This document shows positions 33,457-43,127 of a stretch of DNA of 64,000 bases, in pieces (the stretch's first letter is position 1; each line of letters starts with the position of its first letter). This DNA comes from Allacma fusca (lineage: Eukaryota > Arthropoda > Collembola > Symphypleona > Sminthuridae), in the NCBI GenBank assembly GCA_947179485.1, contig OX359246.1, positions 31,930,001 to 31,994,000 on the forward strand. The letters are read 5' to 3'. Made by a program: the position numbers and the translations under genes. Under the pieces are notes generated by a model that ran no database searches, was not told the DNA's origin, and was given only the letters and a program-made list of their open reading frames with translations.

Positions 33457-35575
33457 CAGTGCATCGCATGGGTACGGGTAGTACCTGAGTATTTGGGTAC
33501 AGGTACAGGTCCAGGTTCGAAATGGGTACTCTGTTTAAGTACCCAAACTGAATGGGTACTCTGTTTAAGTACCCAAACTGAATGGGTACTCTGTTTAAGT
33601 ACCCAAACTGAATGGGTACTTTATGGGTACTAGCTATATGTACCCAAATTTTGGGTACAAAACCAGGTGTTGGGTACAGGTACAAACTTGGAATTTTTTG
33701 GGTTTACCTGACAGGAACAAGTACGAGCTTCCAATACACCTGGACCTGACAAATTAATACCCGAAAATGTGGGTACTTTTACACACAGAAATCCATATTA
33801 CGAGGCATCTAGTGCAGTATGTGACTATCTCTCTCCGACCTACAGGTTTATTTTGATATTCAGCGTGTTACCAGCAATAAGTTCGTGCAAATACAAATTC
33901 CACTTGTGATTCAGTAAAAATGGCGTTAAATGATACTGTGGTTATGGCAATATCTCAGATGGTATAGAGGTTATAGTTCCATTAAGATGTCTAGTATTGC
34001 AAAAAATATGACGAGGCAGAATTTTTTTAAGTTTGTAATTGGTGTGATGTAAATAATCGAATGTTGAATCGTTTTCAGTAATTTTTTGAAGTACTTGACT
34101 GGGTACAGGTCCGTAGGAAAAATTTTCAGGTACAGGTCCATATGTTGTGTATATTTTGGGTACGGGTAAAATTCAGGTACATGCACGCACTAATAGCAAA
34201 ATAATCAGGTCCAGGTACCCACATTTATTTAATGTGTACTTTTATTCAGGTATGGGTTTGAGTACGATGTTTGCTGGTACCAGAGCTGCGCTCAAGTCAA
34301 GTAAATCCCAAACTTGACCCTGAACTTGACTTGACCCTGACAGTCAAGTAGGTTTTTCAGACGGTCTTGAACTTGACGGTTCATGGTCAGTCAATTACTT
34401 GAAAATTCAGGGTCAAGTATTCAAGTACTTTTCGCGTAACTTGAACCTGGTCAAGTATAGCCGGGACAACTCTTGACTTGACCATGACTTGACCATGACC
34501 CGAACTTGAACTTGACTTGAATTATCAAGGTTTTTTCAAAATAGAAATAGAAAAATAGTATTCACGCTTAAAATATCGCAAGAACAGCATTTATGGTTAA
34601 AACACAGCAAATAGCAATGTTATTCACAATTCAGAAGCTTCTCCAAGTAAATTTTGAGTTGCTGTTTCAGTTCGATGTTTTAATGTCTTGTGTTTTAGTC
34701 TTAGTCAACCTTCAATCAAGAAAAACTACGAATAGTCTCTGCTAATTGTAAGATAGACAGTCTTTTAGGTGTAAGTACATCATTTTGCATTGAATTTTAC
34801 TACTCTAATTACTTGCGCTAACATTCCAGTTTGGGTTGCTTCACTAAAAATATCCACAGTTCAGCGTCGGCCCTGTTAATGAAACAAACTGGCTTATGTA
34901 GTACAGTGTTTAACGTTGTACAAATGTTAAATTATTTAGAATGAAAAGAGTACTTCGATTTAAGTAACTTGATTCATTAACAACAATGCGTTTATTTTAT
35001 ACAACAATTGAACGCTGTTGCTTTCATAAGTGCTGCTCCAAAGTTTTTATATTCATATTCTTTAGTTCACAATTGCAGCTGTGGCTTCCCAAGCGTATAT
35101 AGAGATATTGAATCGTAACACAAAAATATGTAGTTTAGACGAACATGCATGGATACAGAGTCTGGGACTAACGCCAATGAACGACATTTTGAAAGACAGA
35201 CTATTGAAATATACGGCACCACAACTTCGACATGCGTAACGTTTCGTTACTTGAATAAATACTTGAAATACTCATGGTTCATGGTCAAGGATTTATACAA
35301 TTTTACTTGACCATGAACATGACTTGACTCTCAAGTAGAACTTTTTGCCTTGACCATGGAAGCTACTTGATTTCAAATCTCAGGGTCAAGTATATAAATA
35401 ACTTGACCATGCCTTGAATGTTCAAGTATCCATAATATTTTACTTGACCATGACCCGAACTTGACCATGACTTGAAATACTCATGGTCTACTTGAACTTG
35501 AGCGCAGCTCTGGCAGGTACCCACTATTTGGGTCCAGGTTCAGGTACATCATTTTTGTACCCATGCGATGCACTG
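33457..35575. mobile_element. Non-autonomous hAT-type element with GGGTACC-rich arms
   Basis: Perfect 19-base inverted ends (CAGTGCATCGCATGGGTAC), flanked by perfect 8-base duplications TTGTGAAT (33449-33456 and 35576-35583). The subterminal motif is 'gggtac(a)ggt', including a near-perfect 30-base tandem unit at 33516-33620 ('gaatgggtactctgtttaag' + 'tacccaaact', three to four copies). There is no transposase. A second element (34281-35512) is nested inside. Without it the element would be about 880 bases. Confidence 0.88.
34281..35512. mobile_element. Nested hAT-type element with CAAGTTCAAGTCAAGT arms
   Basis: Sits inside the element at 33457-35575. The inverted ends CAGAGCTGCGCTCAAGT are 17 bases and identical, flanked by GCTGGTAC (34273-34280) and GCAGGTAC (35513-35520), an 8-base duplication with one mismatch. 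The arms consist of 'cttgac', 'aacttgacc' and 'atggtcaag' repeats in inverted arrangement around a unique AT-rich centre (34560-35240). No coding capacity. It is younger than its host element. Confidence 0.85.
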
Positions 35576-35583
35576 TTGTGAAT

Positions 35584-37140
35584 ATTGCTTATGTAAATAA
35601 TATTGGTTACTGTACATGTAATTGAAATCGGCTCAATAGTTTTTTCGGAAAATATCTTGAAATTTTGGACTTTAAGTCAAATGGCAGTTATCTCTCAAAC
35701 TACTGAATCGATTTGAATGAAATTTTTTGTGAATATTGTTTATGTAAATAGTTTTGGTTATTGCTTGTGTGGTTGAAATTGGCCCAATAGTTGTTTTTGA
35801 AAAAAATCATAAATTTGAAAAAAACTCAAAATTCGTCCTACCTTGACAGCGTTAGCTGACGCCACCCTACGCGAAGCCTCAAATTATTGCGTAGCGATGA
35901 TTTTCACGGAGGTATCACTCCGCTCTCTTTGTTGAGAGTTGTGGTCATGCCGTCGATATTTTCATTGACGACTTGGTGGCCATGAAAACATTGCATAATG
36001 ATTTTGTTGTAGCAAAAAATTTATGGGGATTCATTTAAATCTAAAATCATCACATAGAGTCAGCAATTCCGGCCTTAGGACATAAGTATGTGAATCATTA
36101 ATAAAACAATATTTGTCTTTATTGCTACTCTTTAAAACAAATTATAAGCTTTACCTCACATTTCTGGTGAATGATTGATGATGAATTTAGTGCGGTAATC
36201 CGTAACGCATTAATTGGTAAATAATAACGATTCTCGAATTTATTTCATTTTCTGGACAATCTCGACTTAATGAGAGTTTTTAATATCTGCAAGAACATTG
36301 GCATGGATCGAAGCAGCGAATAGTTCGAGTTATTAATTCCCATATTTATGCTACAAATAGTGTAGTAAATGCTATAACCTATTCTGAGACAAGCTCAATC
36401 ATTTGAACCTCAAGTCAAGGTACTTACCCTTACTATTAGTGCAAATAAAAAAAAGCATTCAAATTTGATAACAATGAGTACCGTACCTACTCCGCCTTCT
36501 AGTCATTTACAATTATGCTTGTTATAACAGTTATTTGCGCTGCAAGATATTTGTTATTTCATTTTGAAACTAAATCCTAAATTACGGCGTCAACATGCGT
36601 TGTTAAAATTTTGTTGCTGCACCTGATGGATTTTTAAAATAAATTATTTTCAAAATCGGGTTAATATTATTGTGTGTAACACACTTCAGATAACTTTAAA
36701 ACCATAAATTTCAATGTAGATCAAAAAACGTAAATTAAAAACAGTGAGAAAACAACACTGCTATTTATTATAAATAGCACAAGACCAAATATTCAGTCTC
36801 AAACGACAAGAAGAGTGGTTAATGTACATCAATTGCTGAAAACAAATATCAATAAAATCGCATTCTTCAGACCCGAAGTAACGCGAAAACAATACTTCAT
36901 AATTACCTTAATACGAAAAAATAATGACACGAAACTAAGGCATTACATCGAACAAATATATGTCGTTACAGAAAATCGTGGGTATAATTGACTCGGCTCA
37001 CGCTTCTGCATATAGTAAACCTAAACAAAATCCCCAAATCCATGTGATGACAAAACAGACTAGCTAATCCAAAATACCCACAACACTGCATGTACTCGTC
37101 AAAAGTCAAGCCATCAAGTATATTCAGAGTCTCTAGTATT
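35584..37140. other. 3' flank of NLR copy D
   Basis: 36370-37140 aligns with 59985-60690 downstream of copy F ('gacaagctcaatca.ttgaacctcaagtcaag', 'gaccaaatattca', 'aaatccatgtgatgacaaaacaga'). 35590-35880 contains paired 'tgtgaatattg.ttatgtaaata' / 'tcaaactactgaatcgatttgaatgaaat' repeats, probably another old element. No gene seen. Confidence 0.45.
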
Positions 37141-37229
37141 TCATATACGTGAACTTAGTATTTCATCTTTCAACTGTAGATCGTAAAGGTCTTGCGCTTG
37201 ATCAAATTTTCGGCTGAGTTTTACTTTCC

Positions 37230-37650
37230 CGGCCACAAAACTACCTACCACCTACCACCTACCACCTACCACCTACCACCTACCATGCTACCTACCATGT
37301 TACCTACCATGCTACCTACCATGTTACCTACCATGCTACCAACGTGTTACCTACCAACGTGTTACCTACCATGTTACCTACCATGTTACCTACCATGCTA
37401 CCTACCATGTTACCTACCATGCTACCTACCATGTTACCTACCATGCTACCTACCATGTTACCTACCATGCTACCTACCATGTTACCTACCATGCTACCTA
37501 CCATGTTACCTACCATGCTACCTACCATGTTACCTACCATGCTACCTACCATGTTACCTACCATGCTACCTACCATGTTACCTACCATGCTACCTACCAT
37601 GTTACCTACCATGCTACCTACCATGTTACCTACCATGCTACCTACCATTC
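37230..37650. repeat. ACCTACCATGCT / ACCTACCATGTT array
   Basis: A 12-base unit whose C/T variants alternate almost perfectly, giving a 24-base higher-order period; about 30 units, with 'caacgtg' variants near the left. The array is open in several frames (coding MLPT or CYLP repeats) purely because the unit lacks stops. It is not a gene. Confidence 0.9.
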
Positions 37651-38011
37651 GACTAATATTCTTCAAAATGTCTGTTTACATCAATCACTGGTTCAACTGA
37701 TTTCATTCAAAAAATAATTTTAATAATGCCCTTCAATTACACAATGCTTCAGACATTTCTTATAAAGAAAATTCCTTTATGAGGGACTAAACTGTACGGT
37801 TCCTTGCGTATCCCTTATATCGGACTTTTATTGTAATCAGAATAAGGGCAAGGGTGCCCTCGAATGATTTTAAACAAAAACTAGTAGTAAAATTGTTTTC
37901 TGAATGCGTTTTGGTTTTTAGTCTAAAGGAAACAATTTGCCTATACAAGTTCAACAAATTATTGTGGCTATATTTTATTTCTTGTGATACTTAACTTGAA
38001 TTATCAAGTTC

Positions 38012-38059
38012 AAGTCAAGTTTGGAACCGTAACTATAGTTACGGTTCCAAACTTGACTT
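38012..38059. repeat. 48-base perfect palindrome
   Basis: The sequence is its own reverse complement over 24 + 24 bases, centred on CTATAG at 38035/38036; each arm reads AAGTCAAGTTTGGAACCGTA then ACTA toward the centre. It lies in the unique middle of the element at 37211-39105, next to 'aacttgaattatcaagttc' motifs. It may be two element ends joined head to head. Confidence 0.85.
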
Positions 38060-38639
38060 TATAAAAATATAACTATAGTTGATCAAGTTAGGGTCTTCGA
38101 AAATTTAATTGATTACTAGAACTTCACAAGGCAAGTAATTACAAGAACGCGAGTTATCAAGTTCAGGTTGTGTCTTGACAATTACTTGAGTTTTGGGGTC
38201 AAGTAAAGTTCATGGTCAAGTTTTGAAATTACTTGACCCGATCGCAGTACTGATGTGAGGCATTTACTGCTTAAATCTTACACCGTGTTTAGAGTTTGAT
38301 GGCGCCTTGACTATTTCAGCATACAAATGCCTTTTAGTGATAGTAAATATCTAAAACAGTGAAATTTGAATGTGCAGAAATTTCAAAAATCAAACATATA
38401 ATTACTATTGACCAAAAGTGGGTAAATTTCTTGCCTTAAAATCACATTTAATTCCCGAATCGCTTGAATTACTGTTGATTTTCCAATCTAAACAAACCTA
38501 CACTTAATTGCTTAATGATGCTGTCTACAGTGCATTCGAATTCCAACGAAATGCAACGAATTCCAATGATTAATGCATCGTCTTATATTGATGGTGTGAA
38601 GTTTCATGATAGATGGAAGTTCGTGTCAGTTTCGGCTTG

Positions 38640-39070
38640 CCCTAGGTCGTAGGCTGGGTTGATGGTAGGTGGCAGGATATGTAGCATGGTAAGTGGTAGG
38701 TAACATGGTAGGTAAAATAGTAGGTAGAATGGCAGGTAAAATGGTAGGTAGAATGGTAGGTGGTAGGTAACATTGTAGGTAGAATGGTAGGTGGTAGGTA
38801 ACATGGTAGGTAGCATGGTAGGTAAAATGGTAGGTAACATGGTACAGGAAAAACTCGATATAACGGATGGCTCTACAACGGAAATTTAGTTACACCGGAC
38901 AGATTTGTTTTTCCGGCTCCCATATAACCAATGCTAAAATTATTGCATACAACGGACATTTTGTATAGCGGACAAATTTTACTGGTCCCCTGGAAATCCG
39001 TTATATCGAGTTTTTCCTGTAGGTAGCATGGTAGGTAGCATGGTAGGTAGCATGGTAGGTGGTTGGTGGT
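38640..39070. repeat. Inverted GGTAGGTAGCAT array (right arm)
   Basis: The same 12-base unit as at 37230-37650, in reverse orientation and less regular (ggtaggtaaaat, ggtaggtagaat, ggtaggtaacat). It is interrupted at 38845-39019 by a TA-flanked element. Confidence 0.8.
38845..39019. mobile_element. Short pogo-like (TA-flanked) non-autonomous element
   Basis: Inverted ends CAGGAAAAACTCGATATAAC and their complement (next bases GGAT / ATCC), flanked by TA (38843-38844 and 39020-39021). 175 bases, no coding capacity. The CAG start plus TA duplication is the pogo/Tigger pattern. It interrupts the right-hand GGTAGG array of the larger element. Confidence 0.8.
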
Positions 39071-39135
39071 AGGTAGTTTTGTGGCCGGGAAAGTAAAACT
39101 CAGCCCAAATTTTCCCTAAAACTAACGCTAAGTTA

Positions 39136-39639
39136 TTTTTAGTATTAAGTGTGTCAGGATGATTGGGACCTAGTAATTTGTTTTGCATTTGCAGAACCTC
39201 ATTGTAAAGCTCTCGTGAATCTTCTAATTTTCCCTGTTTAAACAAAGCTGTCGCTAAGTTATTTTTAGTATTAAGTGTACTGGGGTGATTCGGACCTAGT
39301 ATTTCATTTTGCGTTCGCAAAACGTCATTGTGAAGATCTACTGCCTTTTCAAATTTTCCCTGTGCAGTCCAAACTAACGCTAAGTTATTTTTAGTATTAA
39401 GTGTGTCAGGATGATTGGGACCTAGTAATTTGTTTTGCATTTGCAGAACCTCATTGTAAAGCTCTCGTGAATCTTCTAATTTTCCCTGTTTAAACAAAGC
39501 TGTCGCTAAGTTATTTTTAGTATTAAGTGTACTGGGGTGATTCGGACCTAGTATTTCATTTTGCGTTCGCAAAACGTCATTGTGAAGATCTACTGCCTTT
39601 TCAAATTTTCCCTGTGCAGTCCAAACTAACGCTAAGTTA
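39136..39639 (-). repeat. Two identical 252-base tandem copies inside the TPR exon of copy D
   Basis: Positions 39136-39387 and 39388-39639 appear identical base for base. Each encodes 84 residues, exactly two TPRs (NNLALVWTAQGKFEKAVDLH..., NNLATALFKQGKLEDSRELY...). Neighbouring TPRs differ at many positions, so this pair arose very recently by unequal exchange or slippage. The frame is preserved. Confidence 0.85.
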
Positions 39640-40445
39640 CTTTTAGTAGTTAGTGTGTCGGGATGATTGGGACCCAGTATTTCATTCCACATTTGCAGAA
39701 CGTTTTCATAAAGCTCTCGGGCATCTTCTAATTTTCCCTGCTTAAACAAAACTGACGCAAAGTTATTTTTAGTATTCAGTGTGCAGGGATGACTCGAACC
39801 TAGTAATTCATTTTGAATTTGCATAACGTCGTTGTAAAGTTTTCGCGCCTCTTCAAAGTTTCCCTGTTTAGTCAAAACTAACGCTAAGTTATTTTTAGTA
39901 TTAAGTGTGTCAGGATGATTAGGGCCTAAAATTCTATTGTACGTTTGTAGAACGTCGTTGTAAAGTTTTCGCGCCTCCTCGTATCTTCCCTGGTTATCTA
40001 AAACTGTCGCTAAGTTATTTTTAGTCTTAAGTGTGCTGCGATGGCTCGGACCTAGTATTTCATTTTGCATAAGCAGAACTTCACTGTAAAGTACTCGCGC
40101 GTCTTCAAATATTCCGAATTTAGTCAAAACCGACGCTAAGTTATTTTTAATCTTAAGTGTTTCGGGATGATTGGGGCCAAATATTTCATTGTACACTTGT
40201 AGAATGGCGTTGTAAATATCTCGTGCCTCTTCAAATCTGCCCTGGTAATCCAAAACAAGCGCTAAGTTATTTTTGGTAACAAGTGTGTCGGGATGATTGG
40301 GGCCTAATATTTTGTTGCGGATTTTCAGAGCATCATTAAGAAGATTCTCTGCTTCGCTATATCTTCCTTGATCTCGTAAGGCATCGCTGAGATTTACCTT
40401 AATGTCAATTGTGTTAGTATGATCGACTCCCCAAAGCGTTTCACT

Positions 40446-41046
40446 CAGGCATGAGCAACTGCTGGCAGGATTGAGCCCCATTGACGTCCCGAGATGAAGG
40501 GAGGTGGTACGCCCCAGGCTATTTCTTAAATACGGGCTTTAGAGGCTCGGAATTGATGCAAACTTGTTCACTGGCATACTAGGAGCTTAAACTAATTTTT
40601 TTAAACCGATCGGGTAACATGATACCAGGCCTGGTTTTGGCCACTAAGAAATGCATTACTAGAGTTGTTATATGCCGATTTGTACCAAATAAAATGCTTT
40701 CGTGCTTAAAATCAAATCCCGAATCTAGTTTTGGTAACTATTGTTTCACTTCGGCATCCGAAGCGGGCACCATGATGCCCGGAATGACCAAGCGTTTAAA
40801 ATTTGTACCAAATGAATGCAGTTTTTTATTTTGAGGCATGGTTTCCATGTAAATAGGTTATTATTGTTCTGTTGCTATGTCTGTACCCGGGTAGTATGAT
40901 ACCCGGACCTTGACAAAAACAATCAAAATCTTCAATAAACTAAAAACAGGGAATTCTCACGATACTAGATGGATCTACCTGTACTTCTGATGAACGATCC
41001 ATACCGGGTAGCATACTACCCGGTACAGCTAAGTTGTAAACAAAGG
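40446..41046. other. Foreign segment replacing part of NLR copy D
   Basis: About 600 bases with no NLR similarity between the NB-ARC and TPR parts; about 435 bases of host coding sequence are missing here. It contains palindromes CCGGGTAGTATGATACCCGG (40887-40906) and, at 41002-41025, 10-base arms TACCGGGTAG around CATA. Related strings 'gggtaacatgataccagg' and 'ggcaccatgatgcccgg' lie at 40612 and 40768. No target duplication was found. It may be the remains of a transposon plus a deletion, or filler DNA. Confidence 0.6.
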
Positions 41047-42287
41047 CTGAAAATTGTCTTTATAAGAACAGTCTGTATGCTGTCGGGGTTAAGTATCGCC
41101 ATTAAGTCCAAGCACTGAAGAGCGAACTGCCCGTGCTTCATAGAGACAATTTGTTCAAATGTCATTTCAAATAGCGTATACACGTCTGGATGATCTTCTC
41201 CATTTGGTCTGGTCTTAAGGAAGTTTTTCCTTTTATTAGCAAAGTCAGTTAGAAAGTCCTGTATAGTGTACGGTCGTTCATCAAGAACGGCGCGAAGTTT
41301 CCGTTTGTTTCGAACGAATGTTACTACTTGTTGCAGAGCTAGGGGTAAACCCTGGCAGATTTCTACTACCTTTTGAAGCAGTATGGGATTATCCTTCACA
41401 ATCTCTCAACTGCAGCGAAGAAAGTAATGACAAACTCTCACTCAAATCAAAGACTGCTAGTTCTTGCATTTTAAAATTCTCCCAGTCTCGATTTCTTGTG
41501 GTGATTATAATCGCCGGAACTTTCCATCCGGTTTTTACCGATTTTGGAAGCAACCGGTAGAGACCATTCTGACGATCATCGCTCATGAACGATTCCACAT
41601 TGTCAAAAATGAATAGTGATAATCTGCAGCAAACAAAATCATAAACATCTTCCATGATAATCTCGTCCGGCTTTTGCCTCCCATTTTGATTTACATCAAT
41701 TGAAATTTCTCCAGCTAATTGGAGAAATTAGCTTGTTGCTCCAATATAGCTTTCAGCGTTGATCCATAACACATGGTTGTAGATTGACTTGTACTTCTGA
41801 ATGTATTTTCTGACCACTAGAGTTTTTCCGACGCCCCCTAGTCCGCAAATGACTATGGCTTGGGATCGTATGAGTCGGCCTTTATTTTGTTCCGGGTTAG
41901 TTTCCCGGAGGTACTCATGTAGATTCTTGATAAATTCATCTCTTCCAAAAAACGATGGAATGCATTCTTGAACAGTGAATTCAATTCGGTCTTGACGTGG
42001 GGTAGATGTTAGAGTTGGGTAAACTTTAACGGTATTGATACCACCATTACAAACCATTGGAGCTATAACATCACCAGTGTTTCCTTTGAAAATAATACTC
42101 CCTGAGGTACCAGAAGACGAGGATGCCGGACCAATTGTTTTCTAAATTTAATTTCTCAAAAAGTTGTCTAATGGTTTTACTGGATTTTATTTTTTCGTAA
42201 CAACTCTATCCGTTATAAATTTAAAAGATTCTTACCAGCAAATTTTGTCCTGTTTCACCACTGATATCTTTTTCCAGTTGCAATTTA

Positions 42288-43125
42288 CAGTAAAACCTGT
42301 ATATAGTGGTTTCTCAAGGGAACCTAATATTTGACCACTATGTACAGTGACCACTATACTGAGTATAGTGGTCACCCTATACAGTGGTTAGGACCACTGT
42401 ATAGGGTGCATATATTAAATGAATATTTTAACGCGTTTAAGAAGACAATTGAAGCGGTCGCAATTTTTTACATATCACTAATTTTTGACCGTTTAAAATT
42501 TTTCAACTTGTGTTGAGCAAGATATTCTGTAAACGATTATTTTATATAGTAATTCTAAATATTGTTTTTGAATACTACGTGAAATAGCTACCAGCTATCG
42601 TAAAATTACGTCATTATTGACGCCGGCAGATTCTCCGCAAATATAATTTAAACAAATATAATGTTTCTTCTTCCAAGATTCATTCCAACCATTGCTTGCT
42701 GGCAATCCTGACTACCACTTTCACTTTGAGATCTTCCAATAATTATAATATTCTCTATTTTTTCGAAATGGAAATCAAAGTGTTTTTGAACTGTGCGTGG
42801 TATAGAGGTATCGTTCCGGGAATATGCTTTATTTAAGAAACCGTAATCTAGAATAATCTTACAAATCTATAGAAATTATGAGCGACGATTTCGTCTGAAC
42901 ATGGTTTTTAATGCTGACCACTGTATTCAGAGTTCGAAGCATGCATTTCGTAATGAATGGACATCAGCCCGGGTCCATTATTGACAGGGGACCACTATAG
43001 AGAAAACCACTGTATACAGGGTTAACGTAATGTTAAAACATAGGGCGCATGACGGGGACACATGATACTGGCCACTGTGAACAGGAGACCACTGTATAGG
43101 TGGTCACTATATACAGGATTTACTG
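42288..43125. mobile_element. Pogo-like (TA-flanked) non-autonomous element in NLR copy D
   Basis: Ends CAGTAAAACCTGTATATAGT and, inverted, CAGTAAATCCTGTATATAGT (one mismatch), flanked by TA (42286-42287 and 43126-43127). It interrupts the short upstream exon of copy D: 'ttgcaattta' continues as 'tttaatgggg', matching the undisturbed exon in A and B. Inside, 'accactgtatag' / 'ctatacagtggt' motifs repeat near both ends. 838 bases with no transposase frame. The left third is a dense cluster of inverted CACTRTATA repeats. Confidence 0.85.
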
Positions 43126-43127
43126 TA

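Larger units (their letters stand above)
37211..39105. mobile_element. Transposon in the TPR exon of NLR copy D, with 12-base arrays
   Basis: Inverted ends GGCTGAGTTTTACTTTCCCG continue as 'gccacaaaactacctaccacc' at both sides. It is flanked by CAAATTTT on the left (37203-37210) and right (39106-39113), an 8-base duplication if the left end has one extra C (otherwise 7 bases). Inward lie (ACCTACCATGYT)n arrays, long on the left (37230-37650) and shorter on the right (38640-39070, inverted). The middle (37650-38640) is AT-rich with a perfect palindrome and CAAGT-type repeats like those of the element at 34281, suggesting an older insertion inside it. No transposase. Probably hAT-type. Confidence 0.75.
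37141..42141 (-). pseudogene. NB-ARC/TPR receptor (NLR-like), copy D, broken by insertions
   Basis: Main exon from acceptor ATTTAG (42142-42143) to a stop at 37141, now interrupted. 42141-41047 codes the leader and NB-ARC (P-loop GLGGVGKT, LSLFIFDNVE, PAIIITTR, GLPLALQQ), with a CAA-to-TAA nonsense change at about 41728 (SQFLQ) and one extra base at about 41395. 40446-41046 is foreign sequence that replaces about 145 codons (winged-helix/MHR region). TPRs follow from 40445 to 39114 (about ten repeats, open), then a 1.9 kb element (37211-39105), then the last coding tail (ending DLQLKDEILSSRI, stop 37141). About eight bases are also missing just before the element. The short upstream exon is itself split by the element at 42288. 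Clearly dead as a receptor, though the TPR block is intact as a frame. Confidence 0.85.

Noticed and set aside
33310-33633. Frame with tandem VLCLSTQTEW repeats
   Set aside because: Produced by the 30-base GGGTACT..GTACCC unit in the arm of the element at 33457; no independent coding evidence.
37192-37700. Long open frames coding MLPT, CYLP and MVGN repeats on both strands
   Set aside because: They arise because the 12-base ACCTACCATGYT unit has no stop in several frames. The array is the arm of a transposon, not a gene.
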